From assembly GCF_037991315.1 (NCBI RefSeq), contig NZ_CP150300.1, forward strand, positions 5,704,001-5,768,000: a DNA stretch of 64,000 nucleotides. Reading direction: 5' to 3'. Below, piece after piece: positions 25,962 to 32,803 of this stretch. The position numbers were made by a program, and so were the translations under genes. The notes under the pieces were generated by a model. It was not told the origin of the DNA and did no database searches. It saw only the letters and a program-made list of their open reading frames with translations. This stretch comes from Paenibacillus sp. FSL H8-0079 (GTDB lineage Bacteria > Bacillota > Bacilli > Paenibacillales > Paenibacillaceae). How positions within the stretch are numbered: position 1 is the stretch's first letter; each line of letters opens with the position of its first letter.

Positions 25962-28372
25962 GCTTGTACAACCTCCTTGGCAAGATTATTTATCTGCTTC
26001 AACTCCAAATGCACGGGAGTAACATCTTCAATGTGATTCTCGGCTACTGAAAGATACTGTTTCATAGCCGCTAATAACTTTCCCAACACTTTCTCATCCG
26101 CTTGCTTGTCAGTAAGGCCATCTAAAATATTCCCACGGTATTTGTCCAGATATTGCTTAAGTCCATCAAAGTACGATTTTACGTTACCGCCTAATTCTTT
26201 AGTTACGTATGCATTCAAATCGTTGTGAAGTTGCTGATGGGCTTTTTTTAATTCTTTCACAGCTTGCTTGCCTATTTCTCTAGTATCCACGTGATATTCT
26301 TGCTCGCTGACTTTGTAAGAGACTGCATGCTCTTTTAACCAAAGTGTATACCATTTTCTCTCATATCTTGTTCTGGTTTTTTCCACAGTCTTCTCTTCCG
26401 TAAATTTACTGCTAAGCTGATTAAAATCTACTTTGATCGGTTTTATTTTATGATTTTCAAAAGATAGATTTAAATCAAAGAATTCATTTAAAATATCTGC
26501 GGCGTGCTCCAAAATGTTGGAAACATTAATTTGTACTTCCTTATTTATGTCACGCTCTAGGGAGTGGATAATTTGGGTCACACGAGACTGGATCTCCGTT
26601 GAAATGACTCCCATATCCTTTTCGAGTACTTTATTGATTTTCGTAATAAAGTCTTCTGCCTCTTCTTTGCTGGAAAACACATTGGGACCGTTTGTTTCTA
26701 AAGTAATGAAATCTTGACTAGGCGCATTGAGAATAGACTTAAGCGTATCGAACACAGAAATACCCGTTCCCCTCTTTTTGCGTCTCCCTTCTGTCTCAGC
26801 CTGGTTGCGTGCGTCTTCTAAACGCTTCCCATGATCGAATAATTGTTCAATAACGTGTTTTATCGTACGTTCACCATCACTAAAAAGATCATTGGTCATG
26901 GAAGTTAGTTTCCCCAACGTTTTTGAGGACAGATCGTCAGCTCTCTGACTCGCCTGAGCAATTCGTTCAATATCTTGCTCAAGCTCTACGATCAGCTTCT
27001 TCAGTTCGTTTATGCCAATCGCAACGCTGCCGCTGCGCATCTTCAAGTAGTCGATCACCTCATTGTCATAATGAAGCATTTTGTCCACCGCGGATGAAAG
27101 GGAAACGAATGCCGCCTTGCTGTATGACTCTGAAATCACCTGTTCCAGAGGCTCGGAAAAATTACTTTTTTTCCATAACTTTTGCGCCCCTCTTCTTGCC
27201 AAGTCAGCATCCTCTATATCTTCCTCCCAATCAATTCCAAGAGCACGCTGTCCAAAATCCTCTACCCACTTGGCTTCTTCCGGAGTCGGCAAAATTCCAG
27301 TTGAATCAAGTTCATGTAGCGCATAGTTTGCCAAATAACCAAATTGACTTGAAACAGGGAAAATCCGATTAGATGGGATTTCTTCTTCAAACAGTTCTTT
27401 GCCTACATACCGTTGCACTTCAGAAGCATCCATGGAGTTGCGATCCTTTTGGTCGAATTTATTGACCAGCACATACAATCGATCTTTGGAAAAACTGGAT
27501 ATGTAATCAATCTCTTGTCTGACTGCCGCATCAGCTTCAGAATTCAATTGAGTATAATCAAGAACAGACAATACCGCCGAAGCCTTCTGCAGTTGTTCTT
27601 GGAGAATTTTTTTCAGATGCCCCTGCCCTGCCTCATTAGGTCCCGGAGTATCAATTAAGGCGAGACTTCCTTGCAATTGTTGTTCCTTGCCCTTCAGGTG
27701 GTGAAATTCCACTTCGATGACCGGGAATTCCGTAATCGATGAATACTCTATGATCGGAGAGGTTACATTTAATTTCTCTTCATTACACAGACGGGAAATA
27801 TCATTAAGAACTTTCAAGAATAAATAAATTCCTTCTGCGCCCGAATAACTAGGTCCAAGCTCCTTTAAATCCCCTGTCAAAATTTCTTGTATCAAGCTTT
27901 TGCCATCTTCCGTAGATGCAAATGAAAGCTGATTCACTTCATCTTCGGGTAAACGCTCCATTGCTCCACGCAAAGTACTAAGGGCATGATTAAACGGCCC
28001 TAATTTAGGCAGCGTGATGGTCGGAGTAGTCTGGCCAACTTTATGGCGAATGATGGTGGGGAGTGTTGTCATAGGACGATTTCTATTTGGCAACACTTCC
28101 CGTCCCACAATTGCATTGATTGTGGTTGATTTGCCGGCTTTCATCGTGCCTACTACAGCCAGCGTCATCTCCAGCCCGCCTACCTTGGTTATTTCATCTT
28201 CAAGCGTTTCTATCCATTGTTCTGCCAGCACCACATCCACAGAACGCTCTTGGCTCTGTCCATCCTTCAACAATTCTTCCTCGTTTAACATATCTTTCAA
28301 CAGATTTCTCTGATGGTTAAGAAGTCTGATGACTTCTTGAACTATGGCATTCATCGTATTGGTATACATCAT
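25958..28372 (-). CDS. Dynamin-like GTPase
   Basis: A protein of about 804 residues with a complete N-terminal G domain: G1 GTMKAGKST (~74-82), G2 threonines in RPMTTLPTIIRH (~98-109), G3 DTPGPNE (~241-247) and G4 NKFDQKD (~304-310). Long helical segments follow, including a predicted coiled-coil stalk (GINELKKLIVELEQDIERI) and basic patches, as in bacterial dynamin-like proteins such as E. coli CrfC. No transmembrane hairpin is obvious, so membrane contact would be through a paddle or via partners. ATG at 28372 follows GGGAGGA; a TTG four codons earlier would place that site in the gene. It is the first gene of a three-gene operon with RdcB-like and patatin genes. A -10/-35 pair and a LexA-like box lie upstream. 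Confidence 0.9.
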   Translation of the reverse strand: MMYTNTMNAIVQEVIRLLNHQRNLLKDMLNEEELLKDGQSQERSVDVVLAEQWIETLEDEITKVGGLEMTLAVVGTMKAGKSTTINAIVGREVLPNRNRPMTTLPTIIRHKVGQTTPTITLPKLGPFNHALSTLRGAMERLPEDEVNQLSFASTEDGKSLIQEILTGDLKELGPSYSGAEGIYLFLKVLNDISRLCNEEKLNVTSPIIEYSSITEFPVIEVEFHHLKGKEQQLQGSLALIDTPGPNEAGQGHLKKILQEQLQKASAVLSVLDYTQLNSEADAAVRQEIDYISSFSKDRLYVLVNKFDQKDRNSMDASEVQRYVGKELFEEEIPSNRIFPVSSQFGYLANYALHELDSTGILPTPEEAKWVEDFGQRALGIDWEEDIEDADLARRGAQKLWKKSNFSEPLEQVISESYSKAAFVSLSSAVDKMLHYDNEVIDYLKMRSGSVAIGINELKKLIVELEQDIERIAQASQRADDLSSKTLGKLTSMTNDLFSDGERTIKHVIEQLFDHGKRLEDARNQAETEGRRKKRGTGISVFDTLKSILNAPSQDFITLETNGPNVFSSKEEAEDFITKINKVLEKDMGVISTEIQSRVTQIIHSLERDINKEVQINVSNILEHAADILNEFFDLNLSFENHKIKPIKVDFNQLSSKFTEEKTVEKTRTRYERKWYTLWLKEHAVSYKVSEQEYHVDTREIGKQAVKELKKAHQQLHNDLNAYVTKELGGNVKSYFDGLKQYLDKYRGNILDGLTDKQADEKVLGKLLAAMKQYLSVAENHIEDVTPVHLELKQINNLAKEVVQA

Positions 28373-28398
28373 CTTTCCTCCCAAACATTTGTAGGTCT

Positions 28399-28472
28399 AT
28401 TATATCAGGTGAATGGGTAAATATAACTATCACTATCTTTTATATTTATATGATACCTTATCTTCTTGACAA
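28399..28472 (-). promoter_or_regulatory. Promoter region of the dynamin operon
   Basis: Minus strand: TTGTCA (28472-28467), 16-bp spacer, TATAAA (28450-28445). A second, perfect TATAAT lies at 28404-28399 close to the gene but with a poor -35. Either could drive the operon. Confidence 0.5.
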
Positions 28473-28479
28473 CGACTTG

Positions 28480-28499
28480 TCTCGAACATACGTTCTATT
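28480..28499 (+). repeat. 20-bp direct repeat, left copy
   Basis: TCTCGAACATACGTTCTATT. The same 20 bases with one change (G to A at position 13) occur at 39957-39976 in the same orientation. The pair brackets the BREX/pPIWI block: left copy just outside the pPIWI terminator, right copy at the mcrC stop codon. It could be a footprint of integration or two related SOS boxes. Confidence 0.55.
28482..28495. promoter_or_regulatory. LexA/DinR-type SOS box upstream of the dynamin operon
   Basis: CGAACATACGTTCT fits the Bacillus DinR/LexA consensus CGAACRNRYGTTYC at 13 of 14 positions and has the inverted GAAC-N4-GTTC core. It lies 10 bp upstream of the TTGTCA -35 on the minus strand. It is also part of the 20-bp direct repeat listed separately. 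Confidence 0.55.
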
Positions 28500-28523
28500 A
28501 TTTTATCAGTGAATATTACAATA

Positions 28524-28544
28524 AGCCTCGCATATTGCGAGGCT
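28524..28544 (-). terminator. Terminator of the BREX/pPIWI operon
   Basis: Perfect AGCCTCGC / GCGAGGCT stem with a 5-base loop, followed on the minus strand by TTATTGT. It begins about 10 bp past the stop at 28554. Confidence 0.65.
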
Positions 28545-28553
28545 AGCTCAATA

Positions 28554-29690
28554 CTAATCCAAATTAACAAGCTCTTTGGTAACCAGAACTACGTCATCAG
28601 CCTCAACTTCAACCTCTTCATCTAATGATGCGGCGAATTTCCATTCATCATGATGCATGTATTTCTTGAGAATTTCTATAATTCTAAGCGTATAAGGCAA
28701 CTTCGTATGCTTATCATAAGTAAGACCAACTCTTCTTAACTGATCGACCAAAATAGCTAATTGATCTCTCTCATCATCACTGAATGGACCAAGTGGTATA
28801 TACTCAACTGCGGTCTGCTGCAAAAGCATTTTAGAAGGTGCATTAAACTTGATATCTTTATTTTTCACCCCAGACCAAGCCGTAGGCCTTCCGCCGATCC
28901 CATAGTAAATGCCTACTGCGTCTTTGAAAATGCCAGATTCCTTATTAAATGCTTCTTTTCTCATTGTATTAATGATCCGATACTGCGGCACATCCTCATT
29001 GGTATTGATCCGAACAAATCTTAGGCGAGTTTCGTTTTGTAATCGCTCATCCAAAAGGGGAATTTCATCGTAATTAATTCTGCTGTTGGTGATTGAAGGT
29101 AGCCAGCCATTTCTCAGAGAAGCGTTTAACAACACAACAATTTCACCAGGCCAGTGCCTTAACTCTTCCTCAACTATAGCTATCATGAATTGATAGAATA
29201 TCGCACTAGTGCTATTACTGTTTTTCGGCTTATCTAATAATTTAATATGGTCGACATAGAATGGAGCATCGCCTAGCCGAGTCCACGATTCTACCCCCAG
29301 CATCTTCATACAAACTTCGGTACCTGACATTCTAGAGACCACAGGAAAGTACTTATTATTCAATTTTATTAAATCAAAAGATAAGACACATTTATCCATA
29401 GGAAGCCGGGTTGTATTATTACTTAATATTCCCGCATCATTGAGTAAATCCAAGATTGAACTTATCATACGTGAATCATCCATCTTTTTCTCGTCCGTCA
29501 ACGGATGAATAAACTGCGTCAATCTGCCACCTTTTCGTAGTGCTTCTCGAACAGCAAATTTCGGATCGGCTCCCTCTCGGAATTCCTCTTTATCATTGAT
29601 TTCCACTAAAGCCAATGTTCGCACTTTCGAACCATAATGCTTACTACCTATTCTTTTCAAAATTTGATTTACTCGCTTATTATATGCCAT
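28554..29690 (-). pseudogene. Headless C-terminal pPIWI_RE (RNase H-like) module
   Basis: A 378-codon frame whose product matches, by eye, the C-terminal RNase H-like part of prokaryotic pPIWI_RE proteins: LALVEINDKEEF..GADPKFAVREALRKGGRLTQFI (residues ~27-61), the GEIVVLLNASLRNGW and LRFVRINTNEDVPQYR blocks, and the terminal IPLGPFSDDERDQLAILVDQLRR ... LPYTLRIIEILKKYM. Family members are about 800-1000 residues with X and MID domains in front; those are absent. The frame stays open for 60 codons upstream of the ATG (to 29870) with related-looking sequence but no ATG, GTG or TTG, and no ribosome binding site precedes the ATG. I therefore read it as a truncated gene left by a deletion. A functional short protein made from the ATG at 29690 is not excluded. 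Confidence 0.65.
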
Positions 29691-29845
29691 TTCTTTGGTA
29701 TATCTGTCGATCTCAAGTTCAGTAACAATCTCATCGGCAGCATAATGCTCGAACTCAATAACCAGATTGCTATTGCTATTGAATAGATACGCATTACTTG
29801 AAATATGTTGATTAAATATGGCCTCAGGTGATTTGGCATGCTTGC

Positions 29846-30155
29846 CTAATGATTGTTGTTGGGTATTAAATTATTATTGCCCAATGCCCTTTTCGAAGAA
29901 TATTTACTATTGACTGACAATGCATAGTAACGCTGATAATGCAGGAGATCACTCGCATCTATCTGCTGTTCAATCTGCCCACTTAATCTTTTTAAAGATT
30001 CAATGTCAGCTTCATCCAACATCAACTCATAGTATCGATTCGAATCCCGTCCTTGCAGAAATAGAAAAGAAGCCTTCATCGAAGGCCTCAATTTTCTTAA
30101 TTTCAACACTCTCTGGAAACTGAGCTCCTTGTACGACTTCACCTACTTTAATCAT
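29846..30155 (-). pseudogene. Frameshifted N-terminal stub of a BREX/DISARM-type SNF2 helicase (BrxHII/DrmD-like)
   Basis: An ATG at 30155 lies 12 bp after the upstream stop, with AAGGCGG before it, and reads MIKVGEVVQGAQFPESVEIK... for 42 codons to a TGA at 30027. That pattern ('pG.vV.G...PePV.v') is the start of the SNF2-type helicases of BREX-3 and DISARM. The expected continuation, GRDSNRYYELMLDEADIESL and then YYALSVNSKYSSKRALGNNNLIP, is in the next frame (plus one base), ending at TAG 29846. In intact relatives this is followed by PLPHQ and the Walker A motif; both are missing. So the gene has one frameshift near 30040-30055 and has lost roughly its last nine-tenths. A 98-codon frame using a GTG at 30142 is a by-product. 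Confidence 0.7.
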
Positions 30156-30167
30156 TCATTCACCGCC

Positions 30168-30875
30168 TTATCTCAAACCAATCATCACCATGTCTAAACC
30201 TTGCCGCGTGATTTGTAGCTGACCATTTCTCAAATCGCTTTCAGTTATATCTAGACTAAATGGGAACAAACAAGGTTCCACAGCTATTTGCTTTAATTCT
30301 ATGGCTGATTTTTCGACTGATTTTAACATGACCTCAATAAGCCATAGTTTGTACTCCAACTTGTAAATCGATATCTTTGCAGCACTCACATATATTTTTT
30401 TCTGCTCACTAATTATCCCTAAGTGTTTGTAAGTTCCAAGTACGGCGTTTAATGCTACACTTACGCGTCTACGTTCACCATACAACGCGAATATTTTACG
30501 GCTCAACTGCATAGTTGAAAATTCCCCATGAAGCTGAAAAAGACGTCCCACTTGATCAGCAACATCCCTGAAGAATGGATAAGCAAGAAGTATCATTCCC
30601 CAGTGTAGAAGCAATCGTTCCTCTCTTGAGGCGTTAACAAACAATTTCAATCCTCGATCCCGGATTTCCTCATTTTCATTGTCGACTAAGACCCAAATTT
30701 TAAATAAAATAGTTCTAGCATTCATTCTGGCCTTTGAACCACCAATATCCGCCATCAAACTCTGATCAACAACATCATATAGCTGCTGTCTACTTTCCGA
30801 TCTTGAGAGTTCCTGTACGATACGGTCTAACTGGTGCAATTGCAATTTTTGATCGAATCCAACTGCTTTTTTCAA
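30168..30875 (-). CDS. BREX type 3 small protein (BrxA-like, winged-helix)
   Basis: A protein of about 235 residues. The central block LLLHWGMILLAYPFFRDVADQVGRLFQLHGEFSTMQLSRKIFALYGERRRVSVALNAVLGTYKHLGII resembles the accessory protein encoded next to pglZ in BREX type 3 loci (BrxA-like), as I remember that family. The segment from TMQLSRKI to KHLGII has winged-helix character, fitting DNA binding. The TTG at 30875 is preferred: GAAGGTG is five bases before it and it lies just after the pglZ stop (30886). The frame extends to an ATG at 30950 that would overlap pglZ by 65 bp. No enzyme motif is visible. Confidence 0.65.
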   Translation of the reverse strand: MKKAVGFDQKLQLHQLDRIVQELSRSESRQQLYDVVDQSLMADIGGSKARMNARTILFKIWVLVDNENEEIRDRGLKLFVNASREERLLLHWGMILLAYPFFRDVADQVGRLFQLHGEFSTMQLSRKIFALYGERRRVSVALNAVLGTYKHLGIISEQKKIYVSAAKISIYKLEYKLWLIEVMLKSVEKSAIELKQIAVEPCLFPFSLDITESDLRNGQLQITRQGLDMVMIGLR

Positions 30876-30885
30876 TCTGACACCT

Positions 30886-32784
30886 TCATTCTTTTCTTTT
30901 CTTAACTCGTACGAAAGGCACGATAACCTCCTCAATGCTGGTTCCACCATGGCTTACAACAACTTCGCCTTCTTTAACAAAAGCTTCTCCACTTTTAGCC
31001 GTCAATACATAAAAATCATCTGGAAGTCCAATGGGTTCCCATTTATCCGACGAGTACTTCTGAGCAGCCCGATCTCGTAACTCCTCTGAATTGTAGATCC
31101 GAACACGCTCTCCTCGAGTATCCGCCAACATGCCTTCACGAATGCTTCCGATACCTATGCTTTCTTTGTTGCCATGATCAGAGGTTATATATACATCATA
31201 TCCTGCATCCAATAAATCTTGAAGTAATGATTGTAAGTACTCGGTTTTTAACCATATAGATATTTGCCCATGCATCCCTCTATGGCCTTGAATTGTGTTA
31301 TGTGTTAACTTATCAACAATATCAACTACGAGTCCAGCAACTTTAATACTCGATTTAGATAATGCCCTAATTTTAGCCTTTTCATATTCCCCTTGCCCTA
31401 ATGATTTTTCATATGTGATGTGAATCGGCGGAATACCATATCTAGCCCAACAAGCCTTCCATTCTTTTTCCTCATTAGCTGTTGTACCAATAGTTGAGTA
31501 GTATGTCTTTGGAATTTCTCCTGAGAATATGGCCTGCCTAGACACTGAAGTCAGTGTAGGAATCCAAGCAAATGTACCATTTTCCTTAAAATCTAAAGAA
31601 GACTGTAGCTCAGAACGTATCTGAACCCACTGCACAAAGCTCAAACCATCCATTACAATTATAGCCTTTCTGGGGCTTCCTTGGAGGTGCACATACTCAG
31701 CTACTTTATGAAGCATAACTGGTGTATGCTGATCTGATAACGAAGCCAAAGCCCCGTAGTGGTCCTTTAACCAGTTAGCAAATCGTTCTTCTATGACTTG
31801 CTCAAGAAACCTTAATTTCTCACTAATTTCCAATGGAGACTCCAACGCAAACATGATTGTTTTCGCTGTGCTGAATAATCCAATAAGATTGATCCAGCCA
31901 CGTCGATCAACTTCAATTTCTAGCATTTTTTCGATCTGATTAAAGTGCTCCTTAATAGACATGACTCTGGACTGTTCTTCATCATGCGGTTTTACTCCAA
32001 ATAATAAAGTATTAGGCAGTATATCTTTCTCATTCGATATAGGCAATAATTTTCCTATACGAAATAGACCAGCAAGTGCATCTAGTAATTTAGTATCCCA
32101 AAATGGATGGGTTTTTGAAGCTCCCTGTTCTAAGAAAAACCTCCATTCTTTCTGCAAAAAAGAATACATTACATCTGGATCCTGAATGAAATCTGACAGA
32201 CTCAATCGTGGATCTGTGTTTTTCTGATTCAACACTTCACTAAGATATTTATCAAGAATTTCAGGTATGGAGAAGGAAAGTTGATGACGATTTATACAAA
32301 GTAAGATAACTTCTGCAACAGAATCAACGGAGTCATATGGCAATTTGTAAATGCGTTTAAATAAGAAGTCAATGGTATCATTGTCTGACCTTCTGACTGG
32401 AATATCATCAACCAAAGATAGTGCATCAAAAGTTCTAAAATCCAGCTCCTTTACTACTGGAGCCGATAACATTGGGAACAGTTCACTTTTGCTTATTGAA
32501 ATTTGTTTGCTATTAACCCATATATCGTAGGGAATATCACTAGTATCATCAGATTTAGGATGTATTAGCAAATTCATATGGAACGTTTTTTGTCTATATT
32601 CACTTTCGTACCAATACCTAAATACGGCCCTATCTTGAAATCCTATAACTTTTACCCCTAACTTCTGCAATTGGCTAATAATGATCTCATCTTGCAGCAA
32701 GGAATCAGGGTCAGTCACTAACGTAATAGAGTAGAAAGGTGCTTGAAAATGTTCAAGCACCTTTTGACGCCAATTATTATTCAA
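30886..32784 (-). CDS. pglZ: BREX system alkaline-phosphatase-fold protein PglZ (type 3-like)
   Basis: A 632-residue protein. The C-terminal half carries the PglZ/alkaline phosphatase superfamily core: AIIVMDGLSFVQWVQIRSEL (metal Asp and nucleophile region, residues ~375-395), IPTLTSVSRQAIFSGEIPK (~410-430), DVYITSDHGNKES (second metal site Asp-His, ~535-547) and VVVSHGGTSIEEVIVPFV near the end. PglZ is the hallmark of BREX and related Pgl phage-defence systems. It lies 19 bp after the methyltransferase gene in the operon. The metal-binding D and DHG residues are intact, so the protein is probably functional. Confidence 0.9.
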   Translation of the reverse strand: MNNNWRQKVLEHFQAPFYSITLVTDPDSLLQDEIIISQLQKLGVKVIGFQDRAVFRYWYESEYRQKTFHMNLLIHPKSDDTSDIPYDIWVNSKQISISKSELFPMLSAPVVKELDFRTFDALSLVDDIPVRRSDNDTIDFLFKRIYKLPYDSVDSVAEVILLCINRHQLSFSIPEILDKYLSEVLNQKNTDPRLSLSDFIQDPDVMYSFLQKEWRFFLEQGASKTHPFWDTKLLDALAGLFRIGKLLPISNEKDILPNTLLFGVKPHDEEQSRVMSIKEHFNQIEKMLEIEVDRRGWINLIGLFSTAKTIMFALESPLEISEKLRFLEQVIEERFANWLKDHYGALASLSDQHTPVMLHKVAEYVHLQGSPRKAIIVMDGLSFVQWVQIRSELQSSLDFKENGTFAWIPTLTSVSRQAIFSGEIPKTYYSTIGTTANEEKEWKACWARYGIPPIHITYEKSLGQGEYEKAKIRALSKSSIKVAGLVVDIVDKLTHNTIQGHRGMHGQISIWLKTEYLQSLLQDLLDAGYDVYITSDHGNKESIGIGSIREGMLADTRGERVRIYNSEELRDRAAQKYSSDKWEPIGLPDDFYVLTAKSGEAFVKEGEVVVSHGGTSIEEVIVPFVRVKKRKE

Positions 32785-32803
32785 ATTGTCTACACTTCCT
32801 TAA

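Noticed and set aside
26923..27372. 149-codon plus-strand frame
   Set aside because: Antisense to the dynamin GTPase; no recognisable protein.
29846..30142. 98-codon frame as a genuine small gene
   Set aside because: Its first third is out of frame with the better-supported helicase N-terminus starting at 30155; the rest is the continuation of that helicase after a frameshift.
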